From Mageeibacillus sp. UBA3781 (lineage in GTDB: Bacteria; Bacillota; Clostridia; Saccharofermentanales; Saccharofermentanaceae): a stretch of DNA of 29,285 bases. Position numbers and translations under genes: made by a program. The stretch's first letter is position 1. Each line of letters starts with the position of its first letter. Location: NCBI GenBank assembly GCA_002368805.1, contig DFFH01000015.1, positions 1-29,285 on the forward strand. The letters are read 5' to 3'. Under the pieces are notes generated by a model. The model was not told the DNA's origin. It did no database searches and was given only the letters and a program-made list of their open reading frames with translations. Shown here one piece after another: positions 7,175-14,934 of this stretch.

Positions 7175-8590
7175 TCAGATTCCCTTCTGGATGAAATACA
7201 TCTTGACAGAATCACTCACGGAGACGGCGACCGTATCGATGACATCATCTCTCTGGAGCATGGCACGGTCATTGTCGTCGGAAAGGAATGCAGTCTCGAT
7301 CAGACATCCTGTCAGACCGTGTTCTCTTAAGACGGCATAGTTATCCGCATTCACAGGGGTGGCGTTGGTCTCAAACTGCGGAATATTGCCGACGATGTTG
7401 TCATAGAGGCAGCATGCGAGCAGCTGGTTGTCGTCACCGTGTCTTCCGTAGTATTCGTCGCGGATCGGGAAGTCCGAGCGCCGGAACTCCGAGTTCTCGC
7501 GTCTCTGGCGGCGCTCACTCTCGATCACGGAGTCATCCGTTACATAGAAGATCGAGTTGCCGTGCAGGGTGCGGCTTTCGCTGGAATTCAGATGTACCGA
7601 CAGGAAAAGCACTTTGTCGAGTTTATATTCCATCTCGAAAAGATCATTTAAGTCCTCTCCGACACCGGAGCCGACCATGATGCCCATGCCGCCGGATGCG
7701 ACAGTATCTTCATTGATGTCGATACTGGTCTGAAGGAGTCCACGGAGTTCATCTGCGCGGGCCTTGGAGAAGGGGAGCTTTCCTTCTTTTTCCGCGATAT
7801 CCAGACAGATCAGGTGTGTCTGTGCGATGCGGTTATAAAGGGATACCCAGCTGTTGTCGGTGCGTGTCATATAGACGGTGGCGCCTCTTGCTTCGAGCTG
7901 GCTCTTGATGCGCTTGGCGATACGGAGAGTGAAGTCACACTCGTTATATTCCGGAGCATTGAACGGGAAGACGCAGCCTGTGTCACGTCCGCCGTGACCC
8001 GGATCGAGGATGATGGTGTATCCTGTGAGGTCGTAGTCTCCCTGGCTGTCCGGAAGGGAATAATCCGATCCTTTTTTACCGCCTTTATCTTTCGGCATTT
8101 GTTTCGGCATGTCTGTATCCGGATCGTAGTCATCCGGATCAAAATCATCCGGGTAGATCTCATCTTCCGGATCAGAGAAGTCCGGATCATCGACATCAAA
8201 ATCTTCTCCTAATGCATACGGGTTGATAAAAGGCTCGTCATCGTCGTCCTTCTCTGCAGCAGCCTGCTCTTTCAGAGCGATCTTTCCACCGGTCTTGGAG
8301 CCGTCTTTGGAGGAGATATAAAACTCACCCTTTTTCCCGGAAGCAGAGCGCTCGCCCATGGCCCGGGATGAAGAGGAAGAGGAGAAGTATGATCTTACTT
8401 TCGAGAGTCTTCCGGTTTTATTCAGATAGAAGATCGTTCCGCCAATGGAGATAAATACCAGAGCGGCTGCTGCTCCGACGAGCATAAGACGGCGGAGAAG
8501 TCTGGAATTTTCCTTTTTTCCGGCATCAGAGGATCGCCCTCCGGCCGGATCGATCTGCCGATCCTTCACGGAAGTAGTTTCTTTTTTCAT
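7175..8590 (-). CDS. Second membrane-anchored N-acetylmuramoyl-L-alanine amidase with acidic linker
   Basis: This 471-residue paralogue of the downstream amidase has the same plan: a charged N-terminus, one membrane helix (about 35-56), a linker and an Amidase_3 domain from about 188. Zinc ligands are H199 in L-D-P-G-H-G-G, E217 in Y-N-E-C-D-F and H333 in S-V-H-L-N-S; the catalytic glutamate is E432 in L-I-E-T-A-F-L-S. The linker differs from that of its partner: residues 114-160 are extremely rich in Asp and Glu, with repeated D-P-[DE]-D. The start has AAGGAC 8 bases upstream and lies 27 bases after the sirtuin stop. No clear terminator separates it from the next amidase, which nevertheless has its own promoter. 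The extracellular acidic segment could bind cations or repel wall polymers; that is inference. Confidence 0.93.
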   Translation of the reverse strand: MKKETTSVKDRQIDPAGGRSSDAGKKENSRLLRRLMLVGAAAALVFISIGGTIFYLNKTGRLSKVRSYFSSSSSSRAMGERSASGKKGEFYISSKDGSKTGGKIALKEQAAAEKDDDDEPFINPYALGEDFDVDDPDFSDPEDEIYPDDFDPDDYDPDTDMPKQMPKDKGGKKGSDYSLPDSQGDYDLTGYTIILDPGHGGRDTGCVFPFNAPEYNECDFTLRIAKRIKSQLEARGATVYMTRTDNSWVSLYNRIAQTHLICLDIAEKEGKLPFSKARADELRGLLQTSIDINEDTVASGGMGIMVGSGVGEDLNDLFEMEYKLDKVLFLSVHLNSSESRTLHGNSIFYVTDDSVIESERRQRRENSEFRRSDFPIRDEYYGRHGDDNQLLACCLYDNIVGNIPQFETNATPVNADNYAVLREHGLTGCLIETAFLSDDNDRAMLQRDDVIDTVAVSVSDSVKMYFIQKGI

Positions 8591-8617
8591 GGATATGTCC
8601 TTTCTTAACTCAAAGAA

Positions 8618-9361
8618 TCAATGTAGTCTGGAGAAGATCTCTCCGAGTCCTTCGTGGAAAACAAGCTCGGCATAACGGTCTTGTGCGGTCTCGTCTCTAT
8701 TCATGATGATCAGATGCTTGCCGCGAAAATAGTTTGTCAGTGTATTGGCCGGATAGACCGTGAGCGAGGTGCCTCCGATGATGAAGACGTCTGCTTTCGC
8801 GAGGGCGTTGATGGAGTTTTCCCAGGCTTCATGAGGAAGCCCTTCTTCGTAGAGCGTTACGTCCGGACGGAGCATGCCGCCGCAGGAACAGTGGGGGACC
8901 GGCTCGGTCGAAGTGAAGAGGATATCCGAGGGGTATTCTTTCCCGCACCGGTCGCAGTACACGCGCTGTGTCGTGCCATGTACCTCATATACTTTCTTCG
9001 AGCCCGCTTTCTGATGTAGTCCGTCGATATTCTGGGTGATCACACAGGTGAGCTTGCCGGCTTTTTCCATCTCGGCGAGCTTGATGTGCGTGATATTCGG
9101 TTCGATCGTGCGAACGTCCATTTTCTGCCGGTAGTATTCAAAGAAAACCTTCGGCTGATCGTAGAGGCAGCTGTGGCTGAGAAGATATTCCGGCGGATAC
9201 TTGTCGAACTGCACATCATGCTGGTTATAAAGTCCGTCTTTGCTTCGGAAATCCGGGATCCCGCTCTCGGTAGATACTCCCGCACCGCCGAAGAATACGA
9301 CGGAACGTGCCTCGTCCAGGATACTCTGAAGTTTCTGTAATCTCTCTTCAAAAGAAGCCAT
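8618..9361 (-). CDS. cobB: Sir2-family NAD-dependent protein deacylase
   Basis: Sirtuins remove acyl groups from lysines using NAD. The 247 residues contain G-A-G-V-S-T-E-S-G-I-P-D-F-R-S (26-40) for NAD binding, T-Q-N-I-D-G-L-H (109-116), the catalytic H128 in V-H-G-T, and a zinc site C136-x2-C139 with C158-x-C160. The second pair is C-x-C rather than C-x2-C, a spacing I believe also occurs in other clostridial sirtuins. Two in-frame ATGs lie upstream, at 9397 and 9439. The 9397 one overlaps a TACAAT box that could be the -10, and the start chosen here gives the family's normal length (240-250). The ribosome binding site is mediocre (AAAGGGTG). The gene leads the minus-strand group with the amidases. 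Substrate range is unknown. Confidence 0.93.
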   Translation of the reverse strand: MASFEERLQKLQSILDEARSVVFFGGAGVSTESGIPDFRSKDGLYNQHDVQFDKYPPEYLLSHSCLYDQPKVFFEYYRQKMDVRTIEPNITHIKLAEMEKAGKLTCVITQNIDGLHQKAGSKKVYEVHGTTQRVYCDRCGKEYPSDILFTSTEPVPHCSCGGMLRPDVTLYEEGLPHEAWENSINALAKADVFIIGGTSLTVYPANTLTNYFRGKHLIIMNRDETAQDRYAELVFHEGLGEIFSRLH

Positions 9362-9472
9362 GATCGTACCACACCCTTTCTCTTCATCTGAGTTCATTGT
9401 AGCACAGTGATTCCGGAAATAGTGTGACGGTTTATTCATGTCACGTCCCTCTGAAATGACGTTTTATTCACG

Positions 9473-9498
9473 AAAAGCACTTCCCGGGAAGTGCTTTT
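9473..9498. repeat. 26-bp perfect palindrome built on AAAAGCACTT
   Basis: AAAAGCACTTCCC and GGGAAGTGCTTTT meet head to head without a spacer. The site is intergenic, upstream of the sirtuin gene and just past the tRNA-Thr terminator. With no loop it is a poor terminator as it stands, although T-runs flank both sides. It contains two of the 15 copies of the octamer enriched across the window. Confidence 0.8.
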
Positions 9499-9517
9499 TC
9501 CTGTATCGGAAGACATA

Positions 9518-9547
9518 CAAAAAGGACGACCCGTAATGAGCCGTCCT
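9518..9547 (-). terminator. Rho-independent terminator of tRNA-Thr
   Basis: On the minus strand a 10-bp stem (AGGACGGCTC / GGGTCGTCCT, two G-T pairs) closes a 5-base loop and is followed directly by TTTTTG. It lies about 28 bases after the tRNA-Thr CCA end. A smaller GGGGA/TCCCC hairpin sits in between. Confidence 0.88.
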
Positions 9548-9574
9548 ATATCACGGGGATCTTCCCCGGAATGT

Positions 9575-9650
9575 TGGAGCCTTTAACCAGGATCGAACTG
9601 GTGACCTCATCCTTACCATGGATGCGCTCTACCTACTGAGCTATAAAGGC
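9575..9650 (-). tRNA. tRNA-Thr (anticodon GGT)
   Basis: The 76-nt cloverleaf reads GCCTTTA/TAAAGGC for the acceptor stem, GCTC/GAGC for the D stem, CATCC/GGATG for the anticodon stem with loop ATGGTAA (anticodon GGT), and ACCAG/CTGGT for the T stem with loop TTCGATC. CCA is encoded. It decodes ACC and ACT. Confidence 0.97.
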
Positions 9651-9679
9651 ATAATTGCTTCTTCTGAAGCACGACATAC

Positions 9680-9708
9680 AGTTTGCCATCTATAAAGAAA
9701 AAAGTCAA
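9680..9708 (-). promoter_or_regulatory. Promoter of tRNA-Thr
   Basis: TTGACT (9703-9708) and CAAACT (9680-9685) lie 17 bases apart on the minus strand, about 30 bases upstream of the tRNA 5' end. The layout, with ATGG directly before the -10, closely resembles the tRNA-Gly promoter upstream. Confidence 0.7.
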
Positions 9709-9760
9709 GATATAAACGTGTCCCGCATGGAAAATAGGGATGTCGGGAGTAGTTCTGAAA

Positions 9761-9807
9761 GAAACAGCTCCGGAAATGACGGTGTCACACTCCGGAGCTT
9801 CTGTTTC
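9761..9807 (-). terminator. Probable terminator of tRNA-Gly
   Basis: Directly after the tRNA-Gly CCA end, GAAACAGAAGCTCCGGA pairs with TCCGGAGCTGTTTC (14 bp with a small bulge) around a 16-base loop. The T-tract is weak (TTTCTTTC), so termination may be incomplete, or the hairpin may mainly guide 3' processing. Confidence 0.6.
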
Positions 9808-9881
9808 TGGAGCGGATAAAGGGAGTCGAACCCTCCTGTTCAGCTTGGGAAGCTGACGTTCTACCGATGAACTATACCCGC
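9808..9881 (-). tRNA. tRNA-Gly (anticodon CCC)
   Basis: The 74-nt cloverleaf has acceptor GCGGGTA/TATCCGC with one G-T pair, anticodon stem TCAGC/GCTGA with loop TTCCCAA (anticodon CCC), and T stem GAGGG/CCCTT with loop TTCGACT. CCA is encoded. It reads the codon GGG. Confidence 0.96.
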
Positions 9882-9907
9882 ATATCACGATATCGGACTA
9901 CATACGG

Positions 9908-9936
9908 ATTTTGCCATGAATGAGAGAATATGTCAA
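9908..9936 (-). promoter_or_regulatory. Promoter of tRNA-Gly
   Basis: A consensus TTGACA (9931-9936) and CAAAAT (9908-9913) are separated by 17 bases on the minus strand. Transcription would start about 20 bases before the tRNA 5' end. Confidence 0.75.
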
Positions 9937-9982
9937 ACTTGTCTTCGTCGTTTTATCTTATTTACACAGGACATTCACAGTT

Positions 9983-10010
9983 TTGAAATAATATAAAGAT
10001 ACACTATAAA
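9983..10010 (+). promoter_or_regulatory. Promoter of the lipoprotein gene
   Basis: TTGAAA (9983-9988) and TATAAA (10005-10010) are 16 bases apart in an AT-rich stretch, 44 bases upstream of the lipoprotein start. It diverges from the tRNA-Gly promoter. Confidence 0.6.
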
Positions 10011-10054
10011 AGTAATAGTTAAATGGGGATGAATGCTATTTAAGGAGAGACTAT

Positions 10055-10756
10055 ATGAGAAAGAGCTTTTTCCGCAGTTTTATCATTATACTGTGTGTTC
10101 TTTTTTCGTGCGCTGCATGCCAATCCCCGACGAATACCAAGGAGACTTCCCCCACTACAAAAGTCGATCTGGAGATCGTTTATAAGAGGAATCAGCTCTG
10201 TTATTCCATCATGACGCAGGGCACCAATACTACGCTTTATACATTCAATGCCGCTGCCCAGCCTATCTTCGATCAGCAGGGGAAGCCTATCACAGCTACG
10301 GATCTAGTGCCGGGTATGCTGGTGTCTCTGGAATACGACGGATATATCCTGGAGACGTATCCGGAACAGTTTTCCGGTGTCTCCTCGATCCGTGTGACCG
10401 GCGTCGATTCCAATAGTGTCGAGTTTCTGGGATCTCTGATCTCCGGTATGTTCCCGTCCGCTACCCCTGAGGAAGTGGAGAGATGGGAGATCACATTCTC
10501 CGGAGATGAATTCCTCTCCGAGAAAGAGAAAAGAGCGCTGGAATATAAGTTCCGGGAAGAATGGTCGGATACGAATGTCCTGGTTGATCCGGAAGAGTCC
10601 CGCACGAAGAAGACCGGTCATATCAAGATCGATGCAGTAAAGTCAGGTGATGCGACTTTTCAGCTGACGATCAGCGTGGATAGTGAGGTGCAGACTCCGA
10701 CAGACAGAAAGATGACGGTCACTCTTAAAGCCGGGAAGTGGACGATGGAGCGCTGA
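10055..10756 (+). CDS. Predicted lipoprotein of unknown function
   Basis: This 233-residue protein begins with a lipoprotein signal: basic M-R-K, a hydrophobic core (about 7-18) and a lipobox-like S-C-A-A-C, with C22 (or C19) the likely lipidated residue. A short Thr/Ser/Pro linker follows. The rest is soluble and mixed in charge, with no family motif I recognise. Residues 40-115 could be a small beta-rich domain. Residues 140-233 hold an acidic helix (E-E-V-E-R-W, S-E-K-E-K-R) and a beta-rich end. The start has AAGGAG 9 bases upstream and its own promoter. The gene stands alone, ending in a terminator shared with the convergent pckG. A surface role is inferred only from the signal peptide. 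Confidence 0.82.
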   Translation: MRKSFFRSFIIILCVLFSCAACQSPTNTKETSPTTKVDLEIVYKRNQLCYSIMTQGTNTTLYTFNAAAQPIFDQQGKPITATDLVPGMLVSLEYDGYILETYPEQFSGVSSIRVTGVDSNSVEFLGSLISGMFPSATPEEVERWEITFSGDEFLSEKEKRALEYKFREEWSDTNVLVDPEESRTKKTGHIKIDAVKSGDATFQLTISVDSEVQTPTDRKMTVTLKAGKWTMER

Positions 10757-10821
10757 GCGGCTCCGGAAGATCTCCTTTCCGGCAGGGTGGAAGAAGTCCG
10801 ATCACTATATTTTTAGACATG

Positions 10822-10857
10822 AAAAAGACCGCTTCCGAATGAAGAAGCGGCCTTTTT
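10822..10857. terminator. Bidirectional terminator between the lipoprotein gene and pckG
   Basis: CCGCTTC and GAAGCGG form a stem flanked by AAAAAG on the left and CTTTTT on the right, so either strand gives a hairpin followed by a T-run. It lies between two converging genes. Confidence 0.88.
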
Positions 10858-10877
10858 GTTATCTCATGCTTTGAACC

Positions 10878-12677
10878 TTAAGCGTTAAGACGAGCCTCAA
10901 GAGCGTCGAGCTCATCGAAGAGTTCCTTCGGCATCTTCGGACCATAGGACTCGAAGTGTGCACGGATGGACTTAGCTTCTGCCTTCCACTCATCCTTGTT
11001 GACTGTGAGCAGCTCTTCCATGTCAGCGTCTGTTACGCTGTCAAGGCCGGAACGGTCGATAGCATCAACTGTCGGGAGGTATCCGATCGGAGTCTCAACA
11101 GCCTTGCCAGTACCGGAGCAGCGCTCAACGATCCACTTAAGAACACGGCTGTTATCGCCGTAGCCAGGCCACAGCCACTTGCCGTCTTCGGACTTTCTGA
11201 ACCAGTTAACATAGAAGATCTTCGGCAGCTTGTCAGCGTCGGTAGCCTTACCGATGTCGATCCAGTGCTGGAGATAATCACCAACGTGATAACCGATGAA
11301 CGGGAGCATAGCGAACGGATCACGACGAACCTGTCCTACCTTATCGGAGATAACAGCAGCTGTGATCTCGGAACCCATGATAGCACCCATGAAGATGCCG
11401 TGGTTCCAGTTGAAGCTCTGGTGAACGAGCGGGATAGTTGTCTTACGACGGCCACCAACGAGGATAGCGTCAACAGGAACACCGTTCGGATCTTCCCAAT
11501 CAGGAGCGATAACCGGGCACTGCTTAGCCGGAGCTGTGAAACGAGCGTTCTTATGAGCAGCAACTTCGCCGGATTCCGGTGTCCAGTCCTTGCCCTGCCA
11601 GTCGATGAGGTGTGCCGGAGCATCGTAGCCGATGCCTTCCCACCAGATATCGCCATCGTCTGTGAGAGCGCAGTTTGTGAAGATCGTATTTTTTCTGCAG
11701 GAGAGCATAGCGTTCGGGTTGGACTCCATGGATGTTCCCGGAGCAACACCGAAGAAACCAGCTTCCGGATTGAGAGCGTGGAGACGTCCGTCAGCACCGA
11801 ACTTCATCCAAGCGATATCGTCACCGAGTGTCTGTACCTTCCAGCCCGGGATGGTCGGAACGAGCATTGCCAGGTTGGTCTTACCGCAAGCAGACGGGAA
11901 AGCGCCGCAGATGTGCTTTACGTTGCCGTTCGGATCTGTGAGCTTTAAGATGAGCATGTGCTCAGCCAGCCAGCCCTCATCACGAGCGAGAACGGAAGCG
12001 ATACGGAGAGCGAAGCACTTCTTACCGAGAAGAGCGTTTCCGCCGTAACCGGAACCATAGGACCAGATGAGCCTCTCTTCCGGGAAGTGAGCGATGTACT
12101 TCTTGTCCATCGGAGCGCAAGGCCATGTTGTCTGATCCTTAGCGCCGTTCTCCAGAGGAGCACCAACGGAGTGGATGCAAGGGATGAACTCGCCGTCAGA
12201 TCCGAGCTGCTCAAGAACAGCCTTACCTGTTCTGGTCATGATCATCATGTTGACAACAACGTATGCACTATCAGTGAGCTCGACACCGATCTTGGAGATC
12301 GGGGAACCTACAGGACCCATGGAGAACGGGATAACGTACATTGTACGGCCGTGCATGCAGCCTGTGGAAAGTTCTGTGAGTGTCTTCTTCAGCTCAACAG
12401 GATCGATCCAGTTGTTCGTCGGGCCGGCATCATCTTCGCTCTTGGAAGCGATGTAGGTACGGCCTTCAACACGGGCAACGTCAGACGGATCGGATCTGAA
12501 AAGATAGCAACCCGGATGTTTTGCCTCATTAAGTTTTGTTGCCATGCCGCTGGCTACCATTGCGTCGAGCAGTTCCTGCTTCTCTGCTTCAGTACCTTCA
12601 ATCCAGCGGATCGCGTCAGGCTGAGTCATCTTTGCGATTTCGTCAACCCAGTTCTGCAGTTTAACATTTGTTGTCAT
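10878..12677 (-). CDS. pckG: Phosphoenolpyruvate carboxykinase (GTP)
   Basis: It interconverts oxaloacetate and phosphoenolpyruvate with GTP/GDP. In fermenters it may run in the CO2-fixing direction toward succinate and aspartate, or in gluconeogenesis; the sequence does not tell. The 599 residues are typical of the GTP class and carry R-T-M-Y-V-I-P-F-S-M-G-P (111-122), H240 of the metal site, the P-loop-like F-P-S-A-C-G-K-T-N (260-268) with the reactive C264, D286/D287 of the kinase-2 motif, R-R-K-T-T-I-P and F-N-W-N-H-G. An ATG two codons earlier is only 2 bases from GGAG; the chosen ATG is 8 bases from it. The gene has its own promoter and a structured ~119-base leader. Confidence 0.97.
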   Translation of the reverse strand: MTTNVKLQNWVDEIAKMTQPDAIRWIEGTEAEKQELLDAMVASGMATKLNEAKHPGCYLFRSDPSDVARVEGRTYIASKSEDDAGPTNNWIDPVELKKTLTELSTGCMHGRTMYVIPFSMGPVGSPISKIGVELTDSAYVVVNMMIMTRTGKAVLEQLGSDGEFIPCIHSVGAPLENGAKDQTTWPCAPMDKKYIAHFPEERLIWSYGSGYGGNALLGKKCFALRIASVLARDEGWLAEHMLILKLTDPNGNVKHICGAFPSACGKTNLAMLVPTIPGWKVQTLGDDIAWMKFGADGRLHALNPEAGFFGVAPGTSMESNPNAMLSCRKNTIFTNCALTDDGDIWWEGIGYDAPAHLIDWQGKDWTPESGEVAAHKNARFTAPAKQCPVIAPDWEDPNGVPVDAILVGGRRKTTIPLVHQSFNWNHGIFMGAIMGSEITAAVISDKVGQVRRDPFAMLPFIGYHVGDYLQHWIDIGKATDADKLPKIFYVNWFRKSEDGKWLWPGYGDNSRVLKWIVERCSGTGKAVETPIGYLPTVDAIDRSGLDSVTDADMEELLTVNKDEWKAEAKSIRAHFESYGPKMPKELFDELDALEARLNA

Positions 12678-12749
12678 ATGCATTACTCCTTCCGATTTTT
12701 AATCCTTATTTTCGGTATGCGGGGGGCATACTTTGGATTAGATTGGGCT

Positions 12750-12796
12750 TGATCGCGTTAGCGTGGGGTAACTACTCGCACCCAAAACCGCGATCA
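12750..12796 (-). promoter_or_regulatory. Hairpin or dyad at the 5' end of the pckG transcript
   Basis: TGATCGCG and CGCGATCA pair across a 31-base loop that itself contains GGGT/ACCC. The outer arm coincides with the expected transcription start, so it could be a stabilising 5' hairpin, an attenuation element, or an operator overlapping the start site. It matches no riboswitch class I know. Confidence 0.5.
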
Positions 12797-12802
12797 CTAA
12801 AA

Positions 12803-12831
12803 ATATTAGCACAAATCGTAGTGAAATACAA
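12803..12831 (-). promoter_or_regulatory. Promoter of pckG
   Basis: TTGTAT (12826-12831) and TAATAT (12803-12808) lie 17 bases apart on the minus strand. The start site would be near 12796, giving a leader of about 119 bases. Confidence 0.7.
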
Positions 12832-12999
12832 CTGAAATAATCGCCGAAAATGCCCGAAATTAAACGATTTTCATTTGCGGGAAAAAGTGCTTTCCGCAAA
12901 GAAAATTGAGAGGATATATGCGGGATCCCGATGATCGCAAAAAGTGAGGGAAAAAGTCAAAAAATGAAGGATGGAAAGAATGCTCCTGCAATTTCGGGC

Positions 13000-13038
13000 A
13001 AAAAAACACCCCGGTGAGAAAGGAGAAACACCGGGGTG
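13000..13038 (-). terminator. Rho-independent terminator of the HD-domain gene
   Basis: On the minus strand a perfect 10-bp stem (CACCCCGGTG / CACCGGGGTG) with a 12-base loop is followed by seven T. It lies about 30 bases after the HD-domain gene stop. Confidence 0.93.
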
Positions 13039-13069
13039 AAAAAGAAAGGAAAAAGAAACTGAAGAAATA

Positions 13070-13882
13070 TTAGTCTTTAGCTACAGAAGAGGAGAAGCTG
13101 TACTGCTTAACGACTTCCTCGTTCTCGTAGATCTTGGTCTGCCATTTGTTTGCAGTCTGAAGGACCATGGTGTACGGATTCTCCTTACCGTCAATAAGCT
13201 CCATATCGCCCTGATAAGAGATCGCCTGTGCTTCGTCATCAGACAGGAGCATGTACTGGGATACCAGGAACAGAGATCTTACGCCGACACTCATGTGAAC
13301 GAGCTTCGGGTTGATCGTGTATGTAGGAGCCACGGAGAGGGAACGTCCGCCGAAGGACAGACCCAGTGTGGAAGTAGTTGTCTTTTCTTCGAGAAGGAAG
13401 AGAGGCTTGCCCTCGACGCCGACCTTGCCGACATCGTGGAAGAGAGCCATGATGATCGCGGACTCGTCATCGAGCTGCGGCATCAGAGTATCCTTAATAC
13501 GGAGGAGCTGCTTGGCAACGCCAACGGAGTGGATAAGAAGACCTTTTTCAAATGCGAGAGGACCTTCGAGCTCAGCCGGAGCTGTCAGCCAGGAAGTACG
13601 GTTCTCGAGGAAATCGATGAAGTGATCGAACTCGGTCTTTCTCTTGATGATCTTGGACTTGAGGTCTGCATAAAGTTCATCAACGTTATCCTTTGTGACC
13701 ATGATCATCGGCATGATCGCTCCAACTACAGTTCCTTTTGCGACTACGCCGCTACCGGAAGAAGATGAAACTGTGGGAACACCCTGTACGTTTCCCTGAC
13801 CGTCTGTAAAATCATACTTACACTTCGGACATCTGATCGCCTGATTCGCAATCGTCATACCACAATCTGGACACTTTTTCAT
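13070..13882 (-). CDS. Zinc-ribbon and HD-domain protein (putative metal-dependent phosphohydrolase)
   Basis: This 270-residue protein starts with a four-cysteine zinc ribbon (C4-x2-C7, C18-x2-C21), then a Ser/Gly linker (to about 48), a short hydrophobic stretch (52-62) and an HD domain: H118 in L-L-I-H-S-V-G, then H149-D150 in L-F-H-D-V-G-K-V-G. HD proteins of this type are usually phosphohydrolases acting on nucleotides or phosphorylated small molecules; the substrate here is unknown. The C-terminal part has no motif I recognise. The start has a near-perfect AAAGGAGG, a good promoter about 80 bases upstream and a strong terminator, so it is a monocistronic unit, possibly well expressed. 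Confidence 0.82.
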   Translation of the reverse strand: MKKCPDCGMTIANQAIRCPKCKYDFTDGQGNVQGVPTVSSSSGSGVVAKGTVVGAIMPMIMVTKDNVDELYADLKSKIIKRKTEFDHFIDFLENRTSWLTAPAELEGPLAFEKGLLIHSVGVAKQLLRIKDTLMPQLDDESAIIMALFHDVGKVGVEGKPLFLLEEKTTTSTLGLSFGGRSLSVAPTYTINPKLVHMSVGVRSLFLVSQYMLLSDDEAQAISYQGDMELIDGKENPYTMVLQTANKWQTKIYENEEVVKQYSFSSSVAKD

Positions 13883-13963
13883 ATGAACCTCCTTTAATGT
13901 AAACCCTTATATTTGTATAGGATTCACATCCTTCACATATCCTTTCGGGATGTTTATGTGACT

Positions 13964-13992
13964 ATTCTACAACGGATTCCATCATCAGACAA
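13964..13992 (-). promoter_or_regulatory. Promoter of the HD-domain gene
   Basis: TTGTCT (13987-13992) and TAGAAT (13964-13969) are 17 bases apart on the minus strand. The roughly 75-base leader contains a small hairpin (ACATCC/GGATATGT-type, loop CGAAA) at about 13927-13953. Confidence 0.55.
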
Positions 13993-14052
13993 CCTCAAAG
14001 ACATTTGAAAAAGGCAAAAAGAGCCCATAGAAATGCAAATTTAACAAGTTGT

Positions 14053-14934
14053 TCATTTTTTCTTTGATTTAGGCGGATGGTTTACTTTGAAGTTCCTTCG
14101 TATGCCGCGGAAGTAGGTGCCGAAGTGGAACTGCTTCGGGAAATACTGCATGCGGTTGTAAAGGTGTGCAGTCAGCACCATCTCGAGCTCCTGCGGGTTG
14201 ACCTGACGGTTCTGGTTCATCATGAAATCGGTCGTGCCGGGTGCCTCGAAATAGAAGCGGTAGTCCGCGCCGTAGGCATCGCCCAGACCGAGGAGATGAC
14301 CGAATTCGTGTGCGCATTCCTGCTGGAAGGCATGACGGTCGGAGTTCTGGCGGATCGATGCGATGCCGGGGTGTTTTCTGGACCAGTTCAGAGTGAGTGC
14401 TTCGAACTGGAAGGACTTAAAGAAGCCCCATCCCCAGCGCCAGAGCGGAGAGGTCACATAGCCGGCGCGGTTCTCGGAGTACGAAAGCTTCACCTTTGCG
14501 AATCTCTGGCCGGGATAGTCGTTTACCGCCTGCGGGGTCTGATACCGGATGAATTCCAGTGTCACACGGGCAGAGGAAGGATCCGGCTGCATCTGCTCAT
14601 CGGAGGGGTTGTTGTCCTGCGTAAGAACACGGTAGCTCGCATGGGCACGGGACATCTCGTAGCCGTCGTCCTCGAGCCACGACATCGGGTATTTGCCGGA
14701 CCAGTTTCTGCGGATGCCGGCTTCAGCGACATCGGCATAGGTGATATTGGTGCCGGGGTAGTAACGGAACATCTTGGAAGAGTAGCGGACGAATACACGG
14801 ATACGCACACTGTTCCCGTTCAGGATCAGCTGGATCGGCACCTTCTTCGGGTGAGGGTACGTGATCGGGTACCGTCTGTCGAGGGTGCGGGATATGATGT
14901 CGCGCTTGGCGTTTGGATCATATACGTGTTTCAT
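14053..14934 (-). CDS. Putative metzincin-like zinc metallopeptidase of unknown function
   Basis: This 293-residue protein contains H209-E-F-G-H213-L-L-G-L-G-D219, the H-E-x-G-H-x2-G-x2-D form of the metzincin zinc site, and a later M-M-N (238-240) that could be the Met-turn. The N-terminal two thirds are rich in aromatic and basic residues with no family I recognise; W-S-G-K-Y (78-82) precedes a likely beta-rich region. The C-terminus ends in a run of lysines. There is no signal peptide, lipobox or membrane helix, which is unusual for this protease type. The ATG has only a distant AAAGGAG (17 bases) and no closer in-frame start, so translation may be weak or the start misjudged. It could be a cytosolic protease, an effector released another way, or a host-acquired domain. 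Confidence 0.72.
   Translation of the reverse strand: MKHVYDPNAKRDIISRTLDRRYPITYPHPKKVPIQLILNGNSVRIRVFVRYSSKMFRYYPGTNITYADVAEAGIRRNWSGKYPMSWLEDDGYEMSRAHASYRVLTQDNNPSDEQMQPDPSSARVTLEFIRYQTPQAVNDYPGQRFAKVKLSYSENRAGYVTSPLWRWGWGFFKSFQFEALTLNWSRKHPGIASIRQNSDRHAFQQECAHEFGHLLGLGDAYGADYRFYFEAPGTTDFMMNQNRQVNPQELEMVLTAHLYNRMQYFPKQFHFGTYFRGIRRNFKVNHPPKSKKK

Larger units (their letters stand above)
12678..13069. other. Intergenic region between pckG and the HD-domain gene
   Basis: This 392-base stretch holds the pckG leader (12678-12796), the pckG promoter (12803-12831) and the terminator of the HD-domain gene (13000-13038). Between about 12832 and 12999 I see only AT-rich DNA with no frame, RNA or repeat I can support. 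Confidence 0.75.
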
